64,000 nt of DNA from Gordonia hydrophobica NBRC 16057. GTDB lineage: Bacteria > Actinomycetota > Actinomycetes > Mycobacteriales > Mycobacteriaceae. This document shows, one piece after another, positions 18,701-26,937 of the stretch; positions within the stretch are counted from its first letter, which is position 1, and every line of letters begins with the position of its first letter. The DNA lies in contig NZ_BCWU01000004.1 of NCBI RefSeq assembly GCF_001592365.1, positions 248,001-312,000 of the forward strand, read 5' to 3'. Position numbers and translations under genes: made by a program. The notes under the pieces are model-generated. The model searched no databases. It was given only the letters and a program-made list of their open reading frames with translations, and was not told where the DNA came from.

Positions 18701-19555
18701 TCACCGGCGCTGCGCGACCGAGATGGTCACGTCGAGCGTCGCCGACACCGGACCGCCGGCCGCCAGTGCGGCCGCCGACGCGGCCAGTTGGTCCCGCGTG
18801 CGGTGGAATGCGGCGGGTCCCATCGCGGCGACGTCGACCAGTTCCGACTCAGCGACGTCGATGGACTCGGTGACGCGGGACGCAGTGGCATCGGTGAAGT
18901 CGACGGCGAGCTCGTGCGCCAACCGCTCGCCTTTGCCCTCCCCGACCGACAGCATGTGCATCGACTCCACCACCTCGGCGAGATGCCCGGGTTCGGGCGT
19001 GACGATGATCCAGCGGCCGCCCGGCGCCAAGACCCGCGCGACCTCGGAGGCGTTGCGCGGCGCGAAGATCGAGAGAACGGCGTCGGCGACGCCGTCCTGG
19101 ATCGGGATGCCCTGCCAGAGGTCGGCGACGACGGAGAATCCGCGCGGATGACGTCTGGCCGCACTGCGGGCGCAGTACCGCGAGAGGTCGAGGCCCACGC
19201 CGAGCGCGGTGTCCTCGGCTGCGTCGAGCGCGGCCGCCAGGTATTGGCCGGGTCCGCCGCCGGCGTCGAGGATCATCGTCGCGCCGACACAGGCCGCGGA
19301 CACCGCGGACACGATCGGCGCGTAGAGACCTGCCTCGAAGACGCGGTTGCGTGCCGCGACCATGTCAGCGGTGTCGGACCGATGGTTGGTTCCCCTACCG
19401 GTCAGCAGCGACACATAGCCCTGCCGAGCGATGTCGAAGGAGTGTCCGGCGGCGCACCGCAGTGATGCGCCGACCGGAGCGAGCACGTCCGAACAGATCG
19501 GGCACGCGAGAAGGTCGGCCGCGGCAGTCCACCGCGATCCTGCCGCGTCGATCAG
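18701..19555 (-). CDS. RlmA-family RNA methyltransferase with N-terminal zinc ribbon, probable CTG start
   Basis: SAM-dependent methyltransferase of the RlmA (23S rRNA guanine-N1) type. SAM loop ILDAGGGPGQYL; family segments FDIARQGYVSLL and MVAARNRVFEAGLY. The RlmA zinc ribbon needs C-x2-C...C-x3-H, and these residues are encoded as ACPICSDVL and RCAAGHSFD. The first conventional start, GTG at 19486, would cut off the first two cysteines. No ATG, GTG or TTG lies upstream in frame. A CTG at 19553-19555 overlaps the DUF3117 stop as CTGA, copying the ATGA/GTGA couplings used elsewhere here. I therefore extend to 19555; this start is inferred. Confidence 0.7.
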   Translation of the reverse strand: MIDAAGSRWTAAADLLACPICSDVLAPVGASLRCAAGHSFDIARQGYVSLLTGRGTNHRSDTADMVAARNRVFEAGLYAPIVSAVSAACVGATMILDAGGGPGQYLAAALDAAEDTALGVGLDLSRYCARSAARRHPRGFSVVADLWQGIPIQDGVADAVLSIFAPRNASEVARVLAPGGRWIIVTPEPGHLAEVVESMHMLSVGEGKGERLAHELAVDFTDATASRVTESIDVAESELVDVAAMGPAAFHRTRDQLAASAAALAAGGPVSATLDVTISVAQRR

Positions 19556-19719
19556 TCGGTGACCTCGCGCAGCGCCTCGCCCAGAGCCGAAGCCTCCTCG
19601 TCATTCAGTTCGACGACCAGCCGACCGCCGCCGTCGATCGGAATCCGAACGACGATTCCACGTCCTTCCTTGACCGCCTCGAGCGGACCGTCCCCCATAC
19701 GTGGCTTCATCGCCGCCAT
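19552..19719 (-). CDS. DUF3117 small protein
   Basis: 55 residues from the ATG at 19719 (MAAMKPRMGDGPLEAVKEGR then VVRIPIDGGGRLVVELNDEE). The family is short and highly conserved in actinobacteria, usually near glgC and gpgS. A further in-frame ATG six codons upstream is possible, but homologues begin at MAAMKPR. Cytosolic, function unknown. Its stop overlaps the likely CTG start of the downstream methyltransferase gene. Confidence 0.88.
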   Translation of the reverse strand: MAAMKPRMGDGPLEAVKEGRGIVVRIPIDGGGRLVVELNDEEASALGEALREVTD

Positions 19720-19842
19720 CTGTCGTGCTCCCTTCATGTGGATCTCACGATGTTCGGCTCAATGATACTTCGCGAACACGTGTGCACTACGGGCAGTACG
19801 ACTGACGTTGGCCCGATGACGCCGATATGGAACGGATTCGAG

Positions 19843-20190
19843 TCACTTCTGGGGAGGCAGCGGCGGCATGGGTCCGGTGTCGGCGGCGGCCGCATCCAAC
19901 TCGTCGCGCGCCTGCAGATCGTGGACGACGGCGCGCAGCTCGTCGATCTCGCGCGCCAGCTTCTCGAGGGTCCAGTCCACCTCGGACGCCTTGTACCCGC
20001 GAAAGGCCTGCTGGAAGACCACCACCCGCACGTCGTCGCCGGTGATGCCCGCACGCGGCAGCCGGGTCAACGTGGTGCCCTTCTGAATCGGGGGCAGTTC
20101 TTCTCCGCGCCCGAAGACGAACCACACGAGAAAGAAGATGAGCGCGACCATGAGGGCCACGCCGATCACATAGAGTCCGATCGTCACCAC
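19843..20190 (-). CDS. DivIVA-domain membrane protein
   Basis: 115 residues. N-terminal transmembrane helix at about 3-27 (IGLYVIGVALMVALIFFLVWFVF), a linker, then a DivIVA-type segment (VVVFQQAFRGYKASEVDWTLEKLAREIDELRAVVHDL) predicted to be coiled coil, and a Pro-rich tail. Matches the small DivIVA-like protein encoded next to gpgS in mycobacteria. Possibly a polar or septal scaffold (inference). GTG start with a TACCCT -10 box (minus strand, 20198-20203) 7 bases upstream, so leaderless, although gpgS lies only 5 bases before. Confidence 0.85.
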   Translation of the reverse strand: MVTIGLYVIGVALMVALIFFLVWFVFGRGEELPPIQKGTTLTRLPRAGITGDDVRVVVFQQAFRGYKASEVDWTLEKLAREIDELRAVVHDLQARDELDAAAADTGPMPPLPPQK

Positions 20191-20195
20191 GGTGT

Positions 20196-21155
20196 TCAGG
20201 GTAGCGAGTGTCGGAGCTCGTTGATCGGCGGCCGCTCGCCGCGGAGGAGTTCGGTGCGGTACGGGGTGAAGCCGCCGTCGGCGTCGGGGACGAACTGCGT
20301 GAGCCCGACACCGGAGTCGTCGATCCCGCAGCGGTCCAGCAGGGTCGCGACGATCTGCCTGCTCATCAACGACAGCTCGTGCAGTGGACGGTTGCGGTGA
20401 CTGCGCACGCCGAGGTTCACCTGGCCGATGCCTGCGAGTCCGTAGCGGTCGTAGGTGTCGATGAGCAGGCCGATCTCGACACCGTAGCCGGGCGCGAACC
20501 GCACCGAGGCCAGGAGTTCACGCGTCCCCGCGTACTCTCCGCCGAGCGGCTGGCCCACTTCGCCGAGCTCGGGCTTGAGTGCAGTCAGCAAGGGGCGGGC
20601 GAGGAGTTCGGTGACGCGTCCCCCGCCGCCCGGCTCCTGCGTGTCTCCGGTCCGCAGCGGTCGACGGTAGTAGCCCTTGACCAGGTGGATGTCCGGGTCG
20701 GCGAGAAGCGGGCCGACCATCTTCGGGACGAACATGGGATCGGGATCGATGAGGTCGGAGTCGACGAAGGCGATCACGTCACCGGTGGTCGCCGCGATGG
20801 ACCGCCACAGCGCCTCGCCCTTCCCGGGAACCGGCGGCAGTCCCGGAATCGCGTCCTCGCGGGTCACGACGCGGGCCCCCGCGGCGCGAGCGCGCTCGGC
20901 GGTGCGATCGGTGCTGCCCGAGTCCAGGACGATGAGTTCGTCCACCAGGGTGCCGAGCAACGGGGCGATGGTCGCGATCACGCCGGCGACCGTCGCCTCC
21001 TCGTTGAGCGCGGGCAGCACCACCGACACGGTGCGGCCGTTCTTGGCGGCGACGAGATCCTCGACGCTCCACTCGGGATGGTCCCAGGTGTGGGTGTGCG
21101 ACCAGGGCGCTTCGCCGTGCTCGGCCCAGACCACGCCTTCGTGCCCGGGGTTCAT
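20196..21155 (-). CDS. gpgS: Glucosyl-3-phosphoglycerate synthase
   Basis: GT81 glycosyltransferase that moves glucose from a nucleotide sugar to 3-phosphoglycerate, the first step of methylglucose lipopolysaccharide synthesis. 319 residues. GT-A core: SVVLPALNEEATVAGVI, IVLDSGSTDRTAERAR, and the metal-binding DSD in VIAFVDSDLIDPDP. Then VKGYYRRPL and the acceptor-site block GEVGQPLGGEYAGTRELL. Its ATG overlaps the folP stop (ATGA), so it is coupled to folP. Confidence 0.95.
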   Translation of the reverse strand: MNPGHEGVVWAEHGEAPWSHTHTWDHPEWSVEDLVAAKNGRTVSVVLPALNEEATVAGVIATIAPLLGTLVDELIVLDSGSTDRTAERARAAGARVVTREDAIPGLPPVPGKGEALWRSIAATTGDVIAFVDSDLIDPDPMFVPKMVGPLLADPDIHLVKGYYRRPLRTGDTQEPGGGGRVTELLARPLLTALKPELGEVGQPLGGEYAGTRELLASVRFAPGYGVEIGLLIDTYDRYGLAGIGQVNLGVRSHRNRPLHELSLMSRQIVATLLDRCGIDDSGVGLTQFVPDADGGFTPYRTELLRGERPPINELRHSLP

Positions 21156-22030
21156 GCGAGCCCCCGCACCGTGCGCGACGGCGGGCGGGTGCCGATGATC
21201 GACGCCACCATGTCGACGACCTTGCGCGTGTCGGCGACTTCATGGACGCGGAACATGCGCGCGCCCTGCGCTGCGGCGAGCGCGGTCGCGGCCAGCGTTC
21301 CGGCGACACGATCGCCAAGGTCGGCGTTCAGCGTCTCACCGATGAAGTCCTTGTTGCTGAGCGCCATCAGCACCGGCCAACCGGTGTCGACGAGGCGGTC
21401 GAGATGCCGCAGCAGCGCCAGTCCGTGATGGGTGTTCTTGCCGAAATCGTGGGTCGGGTCGATCAAGATGCCGTCGGCCCGGACGCCCGCCGCGCGGGCT
21501 CGCTCCGCGGCGGTGGTGACCTCGGCGACCACGTCGGCCACGACGTCCTCGTAGGCCACGCGGTGCGGCCGGGTGCGGACACGCGCGCCGCCGGTGTGCG
21601 AGCACACCAGCCCGGCTCGGGCCTCGACCGCGACCGACAGCAGGTCAGGGTCCACGCCGGCCCAGGTGTCGTTGATCAGGTCGGCGCCCGCCTCGCAGGC
21701 CTGTGCGGCCACCTCGGCGCGCCAGGTGTCGACGCTGATGAGGATGTCGGGGTGTGCGCGGCGGATCCAGGCGATCATCGGGACCACGCGCTGTGCTTCG
21801 GTGGCGGCGTCGACGTCGGCGCCCGGTCCCGCCTTCACGCCGCCCACATCGATCATGTCGGCGCCCTGCGCCACCACCTCGTCGATCCGGGCTTTGGCGG
21901 CGTCGTCGGCGAAGGTCGCGCCGGCGTCGTAGAACGAGTCGGGGGTGCGATTGACGATCGCCATGACCAGGGCGCGGTCGGCGGCGACGGGCCGACCGCA
22001 GAGGGTCGCGGCCGGACAGGCGTTGCTCAC
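21152..22030 (-). CDS. folP2: Dihydropteroate synthase-family protein (FolP2-like)
   Basis: 292 residues, TIM-barrel DHPS fold: MAIVNRTPDSFYDAGATF, DMIDVGGVKAGPG, ISVDTWRAEVAAQAC, DLINDTWAG, LIDPTHDFGKN. It lies between fadD6 and gpgS, the position of mycobacterial folP2, whose product has been reported to lack standard DHPS activity. The true substrate is therefore uncertain; the main folP would be elsewhere. GTG start with a TAGGGT box (minus strand, 22037-22042) 6 bases upstream, so leaderless. Confidence 0.88.
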   Translation of the reverse strand: MSNACPAATLCGRPVAADRALVMAIVNRTPDSFYDAGATFADDAAKARIDEVVAQGADMIDVGGVKAGPGADVDAATEAQRVVPMIAWIRRAHPDILISVDTWRAEVAAQACEAGADLINDTWAGVDPDLLSVAVEARAGLVCSHTGGARVRTRPHRVAYEDVVADVVAEVTTAAERARAAGVRADGILIDPTHDFGKNTHHGLALLRHLDRLVDTGWPVLMALSNKDFIGETLNADLGDRVAGTLAATALAAAQGARMFRVHEVADTRKVVDMVASIIGTRPPSRTVRGLA

Positions 22031-22060
22031 CCACTCACCCTACGATGCTCCCGGAATGCG

Positions 22061-23833
22061 TCAGCGCGGGGCCTTCGCCGCCGCGACGTCGGCCGGGTAG
22101 TCGTCGTAGTACGGCACGTACCCGTCCGTCCGACCGGACAGCACCCACACGGTGTCGTCGCCGATCTCGGCGTAGCCCTCCTTGCGGAGTTCCACCTTGC
22201 GGTTCTTGAACGTCGACGTGGTCTCGATCTCGGGGACGAATCGCACGAACAACGGGACCGCATACGCGGGCAGGGTGCGGTACAGGCGGTCGGCGAGCTC
22301 CTTCGGCTCCACCGACTCCCCGTCGCGCAGCTGCACGGCCACCATGCCTGCGCGACCGTCGCAGCCGGGCACCTCGACGCCGTAGGCGACGGCCTGTTCG
22401 ACGGCGTCGATGCTGTCGAACGATCCCTCGACCTCGGTGGTCGCGACGTTCTCGCCCTTCCACCGGAAGGTGTCGCCGAGTCGGTCGACGAAGGCGATGT
22501 GCGAGAACCCGAGTTCGCGAACCAGGTCACCGGAGTTGAAGTACGAATCGCCCTCCTTGAAGGCGTCGCGAATGATCTTCTTCTCGGTGTCGCTGTCGTC
22601 GGTGTAGCCGTCGACCGGGACCCGGTCGCTGATCTGCGCGATCAGCAGACCGGGTTCGCCCTTGCGCACCTTGCGCAGTCGTCCGCGCGCATCGCGCTTG
22701 GCGGTGCCGTCTTCGTTGTACTCCACCACGCGGAAGGGCAACGGGCAGAACCCCGCGGTTCGCTTGACGTCGAAGGCGTTGACGAACGCGATGTTGAGTT
22801 CGCTGGCGCTGTAGAACTCCATGACGCGGTCGACGCCGAAACGCTCGGTGAACTCGTCCCAGATCTCCGGACGCAGGCCGTTGCCGACCATGAGGCGCAC
22901 CGAGTGAGTGCGGTCGGTGGGCTTGACCGGCTGCGCCAGCAGATAGCGGCAGAGTTCGCCGATGTAGCAGAAGGCGGTGGCGCGGTTGAGGATGATCTCG
23001 TCCCAGAAACGCGACGCCGAGAACTGCTTGCTGATCGCGATGCAGGCGCCTGCGGCCAGGACCGCGCCGAGGGACACCGACAGCGCATTGTTGTGGTACA
23101 GCGGCAGCGGCACATACATCGTGTCCGACGCACGCAGTCGTACGGCCAGGCCACCGATGCCGTCGTAGTTCGCGAGCCAGCGGTTATGACTCATCACGCT
23201 GGCCTTGGGCAGCCCGGTGGTGCCGGAGGTGAAGATGTAGAACGCGGTCGTCGACGCGGGGAGGTGTTTGGTGACGGCCGGGTCGATCTCGGGCTTGCCG
23301 GCGGCGGCCTCGTCGAGGGCGGCGAAGTCGAGGACGTGCGCGGGAAGTCGGTCCGCGCTGATCGACTCGTACGCCTCGGCGCAGTCGGGGTCGTAGACCA
23401 GCACTTTGCCGCCGAGCAGCGTCATGCTGTGGTCGATGACCTCGCCGCGCTGGTTGTAGTTCAGCATTCCGGCGACGGCGCCGAGCTTGAGCGCCGCGAG
23501 GATCACCATGAGGTCGGTGGGACTGTTCTTTGCGAGGATGCCGACGACGTCGCCGGTCCCGACACCGCGATCGGCGAGAACCGCCGCGTAGCGGTTCACC
23601 TGACGGTTCACCTCACCGTAGGTCATGGATTCGCCGTTCCAGCGGATGAACGGGCGGTCCGGATGGTCGGCGGCGCGCTTGGCGAAGATCTGGCCGATCG
23701 TCCGCTTGGCCGCAGGCGGACGCACGATCATGCCCGGTGCGTGAGTCGCCATGCGCGGGAGGTCGGGCACCATCTTGACGACGCCGCGGACGATGTCTGT
23801 GAGTCCGACTCGGTTCGGAACGTTCGTGCTCAT
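22061..23833 (-). CDS. fadD6: Long-chain acyl-CoA synthetase, FadD6 type
   Basis: Activates fatty acids to acyl-CoA via acyl-AMP; the FadD6/FATP branch favours long and very long chains. 590 residues. AMP-binding P-loop FTSGTTGLPKASVMSH at about 207-222, YVPLPLYHNNALS, the EFYSASELNIAF acyl-binding block, FNSGDLVRELGFSHIAFVDRLGDTFRWKGENV, and the C-terminal lid lysine in STFKNRKVELRKEG. Upstream of folP2/gpgS as in mycobacteria. Confidence 0.94.
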   Translation of the reverse strand: MSTNVPNRVGLTDIVRGVVKMVPDLPRMATHAPGMIVRPPAAKRTIGQIFAKRAADHPDRPFIRWNGESMTYGEVNRQVNRYAAVLADRGVGTGDVVGILAKNSPTDLMVILAALKLGAVAGMLNYNQRGEVIDHSMTLLGGKVLVYDPDCAEAYESISADRLPAHVLDFAALDEAAAGKPEIDPAVTKHLPASTTAFYIFTSGTTGLPKASVMSHNRWLANYDGIGGLAVRLRASDTMYVPLPLYHNNALSVSLGAVLAAGACIAISKQFSASRFWDEIILNRATAFCYIGELCRYLLAQPVKPTDRTHSVRLMVGNGLRPEIWDEFTERFGVDRVMEFYSASELNIAFVNAFDVKRTAGFCPLPFRVVEYNEDGTAKRDARGRLRKVRKGEPGLLIAQISDRVPVDGYTDDSDTEKKIIRDAFKEGDSYFNSGDLVRELGFSHIAFVDRLGDTFRWKGENVATTEVEGSFDSIDAVEQAVAYGVEVPGCDGRAGMVAVQLRDGESVEPKELADRLYRTLPAYAVPLFVRFVPEIETTSTFKNRKVELRKEGYAEIGDDTVWVLSGRTDGYVPYYDDYPADVAAAKAPR

Positions 23834-23875
23834 CGAATGCCTCGCTTCATCGTTGTCCGGGTGAACGCCGTCACC

Positions 23876-24412
23876 TTACCCGTTAGTCAGGTACGTGATG
23901 CTCTCACCCACGGTGTCACATACCTTCAGCCTGTCCAGCGCCCACGACGAGACGAACCCGCGCGTCTGCAGATCGTCGAGCCAGCTGAGCATCGGCTGGT
24001 AGAAACCGCCGTGGTTCAACAGGACCACGGGCTTGTCGTGCTCACCGAGGTAACCGCCGGTCCACGTCTCGAAGAACTCCTCGAAGGTGCCGATGCCGCC
24101 GGGCAACGTCAGGAAGCCGTCGGCCATCTCCTCCATCAGCCGTTTCCGCTCGCGCATGGTGTCGGTGACGATGAGTTCGGTGGAGTCGAGATCGGCCACC
24201 TCCTTCTTCATCAGATGCTCGGGGATGATCCCGATCGTCCGCCCGCCGGCCTCGCGTGCGGCCCGGGCCACGCTGCCCATCATCGACACGTTGCCACCCC
24301 CGGAGACCAGGGTGAGGCCGGCCTTCGCGATGGCCTCGCCGGTCCGCTCCGCCAAGGTCAGGTAGTCGGCGTCGACGGGTCCCGACGCGCAGTACACGCA
24401 GACGGCGCTCAC
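23876..24412 (-). CDS. LOG-family protein (cytokinin riboside 5'-monophosphate phosphoribohydrolase type)
   Basis: 178 residues. LOG signatures: SGGGNVSMMGSVARAA near the N-terminus and LPGGIGTFEEFFETWT in the middle, with MRERKRLMEE between them carrying the conserved Arg. Such enzymes release a base from nucleoside 5'-monophosphates. GTG start overlaps the stop of the larger LOG gene (GTGA), so two LOG paralogues are made together. Corresponds to the LOG protein next to fadD6 in mycobacteria. Confidence 0.9.
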   Translation of the reverse strand: MSAVCVYCASGPVDADYLTLAERTGEAIAKAGLTLVSGGGNVSMMGSVARAAREAGGRTIGIIPEHLMKKEVADLDSTELIVTDTMRERKRLMEEMADGFLTLPGGIGTFEEFFETWTGGYLGEHDKPVVLLNHGGFYQPMLSWLDDLQTRGFVSSWALDRLKVCDTVGESITYLTNG

Positions 24413-25236
24413 GAACGCGCCGCCTTCACCACGATCGCGACCGCCTCGGCCGGCGTCTCGACGACATGAACGAGGTCGATGTCGCCGGGCGAGATCATGC
24501 CCTCGGCCTCCAGCGTGTTCCGCAGCCAGTCCACGAGCGGTCCCCAGAACTCGGTGCCGATCAGCACGATCGGGAACTGCAGCACCTTCTTGGTCTGCAC
24601 CAGCGTGAGCGCCTCGAAGAGTTCGTCGAGCGTCCCGAAGCCGCCCGGAAGGCAGACGAACGCCTGCGCGTACTTGACGAACATGGTCTTGCGGACGAAG
24701 AAGTACCGGAAGTTCATGCTCATCGTGACCCATGGGTTCGAGTGCTGCTCGAACGGGAGCTCGATGTTCAGCCCGATCGACTCGGCGCCCGCCTCGTACG
24801 CCCCCCGGTTCGTCGCCTCCATGACGCCGGGGCCGCCGCCGGTGATGACCGCGAAGCCCTCGTGCGCCAGGCGACGCCCGAGATCGCGCGCCGTCTCGTA
24901 CTCGGGACTGCGCTCCTTGATCCGGGCCGACCCGAAGACGGTGACCGCCTCGGCCACGTTCTCCAGTGCGTCGAATCCCGACACGAACTCCGACTGAATG
25001 CGCAGCACCCGCCAGGAGTCCTTGATCATCCGCTGCGCGGCACGCTGCGGATCACGCGGATCCACCCACTCCAGGAGTCGTCGATCCGACGGAACCACCT
25101 CGGCCCCGTCCTCGAGGCGAACCTGCATCGGCCCCAGGTTGCGCAGCGTCGAATCCTCCGGCGACGGCACCCCCGATCGCCAGGTGGTCGCGGGCACGTC
25201 CCCGCCGGTGGAGTCGGTCGGCGATCCATCGTTCAT
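24409..25236 (-). CDS. Larger LOG-family (TIGR00730-type) protein
   Basis: 275 residues. An N-terminal ~85-residue extension contains LEWVDPRDPQRAAQRMIKDSWRVL. The LOG domain follows with AVTVFGSARIKE, ITGGGPGVMEATNRGAYEAG and LPGGFGTLDELFEALTLVQ. The MFVRKTMFVKYAQ-like stretch (YFFVRKTMFVKYAQAFV) places the catalytic Arg region. Substrate unknown. ATG start with a TACTGT -10 box (minus strand, 25243-25248) 6 bases upstream, so it heads a leaderless two-gene transcript. Confidence 0.9.
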   Translation of the reverse strand: MNDGSPTDSTGGDVPATTWRSGVPSPEDSTLRNLGPMQVRLEDGAEVVPSDRRLLEWVDPRDPQRAAQRMIKDSWRVLRIQSEFVSGFDALENVAEAVTVFGSARIKERSPEYETARDLGRRLAHEGFAVITGGGPGVMEATNRGAYEAGAESIGLNIELPFEQHSNPWVTMSMNFRYFFVRKTMFVKYAQAFVCLPGGFGTLDELFEALTLVQTKKVLQFPIVLIGTEFWGPLVDWLRNTLEAEGMISPGDIDLVHVVETPAEAVAIVVKAARS

Positions 25237-25305
25237 GCGGCGACAGTAGCAACCCGCATCGACGCGCGTCGTTCGACGCCGACGATCACCGCCGCCGAAC
25301 AGCGC

Positions 25306-25752
25306 TCACGCGGTGGCGATCTCGAAGACCGGGAATCTCGCTGCCGCCGCGTGGAAGTCGGCGTCGGATGAGTCTGCGGTGAGCCCGTTGACGAAAGCCG
25401 ACACCTGCCATCCCCACCGCCGCAGATACTCTCGCAGCAAGTCCGGCTTGGCGTCGTCGGCGAGTTCGACGAGGCGCACCGTCTCGCTGTGTCGACCGTG
25501 ACGGAGCGTCACCGCTCCCCCGGCTCGCACGTTCTGGACCCACTGCGTTGTTCCGCGGGGCGACATGACGAACCGCCGACCATCGCTGTCGAGAACGTTG
25601 ACGGGGCGTGCGGCGACGCGACCCGACACCCGCCCGGGAACCGTCAGTTCGTGGCAGGCGCGCGGTGCCGCCCCGAGCCGGGCGAGGCCGCCGACAGCGG
25701 CGTTCGACAGCGTGAGCAGGCGTCCGCCGCGGGACTGATCAGGATGGGACAT
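25306..25752 (-). CDS. Deazaflavin (F420)-dependent nitroreductase-family protein
   Basis: 148 residues of the split beta-barrel Ddn/FDOR family: HELTVPGRVSGRVAARPVNVLDSDGRRFVMSPRG, then TQWVQNVRAGGAVTLRHGRHSETVRLVELA. This family binds F420 or heme/fatty acids; the GTTQWVQNVRA block is the usual cofactor-side segment. Start taken at the ATG at 25752, which has GGAGG 5 bases upstream; the ATG at 25764 is less well placed. It overlaps the end of the DUF2568 gene by 14 bases. F420 itself is made by fbiA-C in this window. Substrate unknown. Confidence 0.8.
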   Translation of the reverse strand: MSHPDQSRGGRLLTLSNAAVGGLARLGAAPRACHELTVPGRVSGRVAARPVNVLDSDGRRFVMSPRGTTQWVQNVRAGGAVTLRHGRHSETVRLVELADDAKPDLLREYLRRWGWQVSAFVNGLTADSSDADFHAAAARFPVFEIATA

Positions 25753-26110
25753 CGAAACCTCCATAGTTGCTGTACGGCGGCAGGATCGCCGCGATGTTCA
25801 CGACGAGGCAGACGACCGCGAACGCGATCGCGAGGTCGGTGCGACTGTGCACCAGCCACAGCACCAGCGCGGCGGCGGCGAACAGGACGATCTTGACGAC
25901 GGCCTTGAGTGGAGCGGCGTCGACGATCGGCGACGGTGACGCGAACAGCGCCCACACCGCAGCGACGGCCACGACGGTTCCGACCGCCCCGACCCAGCCG
26001 AGTGCGCCGCGCCCGGCCACCTGCCAGACGCCCGCCGCGAGCACCCCCAGCATCAGCAGTTCGACGATGAACAGCACGGTCGCGAGAGTCCAGAAGTAGA
26101 CCGCGGTCAT
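25739..26110 (-). CDS. DUF2568 (YrdB-like) four-helix membrane protein
   Basis: 123 residues with four predicted transmembrane helices (VYFWTLATVLFIVELLMLGVL, LGWVGAVGTVVAVAAVWALF, AVVKIVLFAAAALVLWLVH, DLAIAFAVVCLVVNIAAIL). The WRRYxS-type glycine-poor tail SNYGGFDVPS resembles YrdB-family proteins. Function unknown. ATG at 26110 has an AGGAGA ribosome site. The promoter region holds two inverted copies of a GAACA(G/C)TGTTC operator shared with the divergent TetR gene, so it is almost certainly that repressor's target, with the Ddn-like gene downstream. Confidence 0.75.
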   Translation of the reverse strand: MTAVYFWTLATVLFIVELLMLGVLAAGVWQVAGRGALGWVGAVGTVVAVAAVWALFASPSPIVDAAPLKAVVKIVLFAAAALVLWLVHSRTDLAIAFAVVCLVVNIAAILPPYSNYGGFDVPS

Positions 26111-26122
26111 CACTTCTCCTTC

Positions 26123-26143
26123 AAATAGAGAACAGTGTTCTTG
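26123..26143. promoter_or_regulatory. TetR-type operator, copy 1
   Basis: Palindromic core GAACAGTGTTC (26130-26140) inside a 21-base sequence that recurs in inverted orientation at 26181-26201. Lies immediately upstream of the DUF2568 ribosome site. Confidence 0.8.
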
Positions 26144-26180
26144 TTTCACTCACGACGATAGGCGCAGCGCGACGAGAAAT

Positions 26181-26201
26181 CAAGAACACTGTTCTCTATT
26201 T
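26181..26201. promoter_or_regulatory. TetR-type operator, copy 2
   Basis: Core GAACACTGTTC (26184-26194), reverse complement of copy 1 over 21 bases. Core centres are 54 bp apart, about five helical turns, so bound dimers would face the same side of the DNA. Confidence 0.8.
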
Positions 26202-26229
26202 CTGGATTTCTGAATCGGCGCGTGCGACG

Positions 26230-26934
26230 ATGGCCGCAATGAGTGATTCCATCGACGCCGGGCCGCGAGCGCGCAACCGCGCCGCCGTCGAGCACCGTCT
26301 GCGCACCGTCGGCCGACGCCATCTGGCCGAGCACGGCGCAGCGGCGCTGTCGTTGCGGGCGGTGGCGCGCGATATGGAGATCGCGCCGTCGGCGCTGTAC
26401 CGCTACGTGCGCAGTCGCGACGACCTGCTCACCGTTCTGATCGTGGACGCGTACGACGATCTCGCCGACGGACTCGATGCGGCGGTGGCGCAGCATCGGA
26501 CGCCGCGCACCCGGTTCACCGCGTTCGCCACCGCCCTCCGCGCGTGGGCGGTCGCGCATCCCAGCGAGTATGCGCTGGTCTACGGGTCACCGGTGCCGGG
26601 CTACCAGGCTCCGCAGGAGCAGACCAATCCCGCAGGTGAGCGTCCCCTGACCGCCCTGGCCGGCATCGTCGCCGCGTCGGACCCGCCAGCGGTCGCCGGG
26701 ACCGACGCGAGCGTCCAAGACGCGGCAGAGCGTGCCCTCTCGGTGCTGCAGCACGACCCCGCACTGCCACCCGGATCGCAGCCCGCGGCGCTGGCGCGCG
26801 CCATCGCCGTCTGGAACCTGCTCCTGGGCTCCATCTCCAGCGAACTCTTCGAGCAGCTCGGCCCGATCACCGACGATCCCGCCGCCGTCTACGCGGGCGT
26901 CGTCGACCTGGGCGCCGCACTGCTGTTCGCGTGA
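26230..26934 (+). CDS. TetR-family transcriptional regulator
   Basis: 234 residues. N-terminal HTH at about 25-60 (ALSLRAVARDMEIAPSALYRYVRSRDDLLTVLI), then an all-helical ligand domain with a TAFATALRAWAVAHPSEYALVYGSPVPGYQAP block typical of the WHG-containing TetR C-terminal family. Divergent from the DUF2568/Ddn-like pair across two inverted GAACANTGTTC operators, so it is probably an autorepressor of both transcripts. Inducer unknown. A second ATG three codons in (26239) is an alternative start. Confidence 0.9.
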   Translation: MAAMSDSIDAGPRARNRAAVEHRLRTVGRRHLAEHGAAALSLRAVARDMEIAPSALYRYVRSRDDLLTVLIVDAYDDLADGLDAAVAQHRTPRTRFTAFATALRAWAVAHPSEYALVYGSPVPGYQAPQEQTNPAGERPLTALAGIVAASDPPAVAGTDASVQDAAERALSVLQHDPALPPGSQPAALARAIAVWNLLLGSISSELFEQLGPITDDPAAVYAGVVDLGAALLFA

Positions 26935-26937
26935 GCG

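Noticed and set aside
21242-24469. Open frame of about 1,075 codons on the plus strand opposite folP2, fadD6 and the LOG genes
   Set aside because: It mirrors well-identified genes on the minus strand, has no domain and shows the His/Arg/Asp-rich composition of antisense frames in GC-rich DNA.
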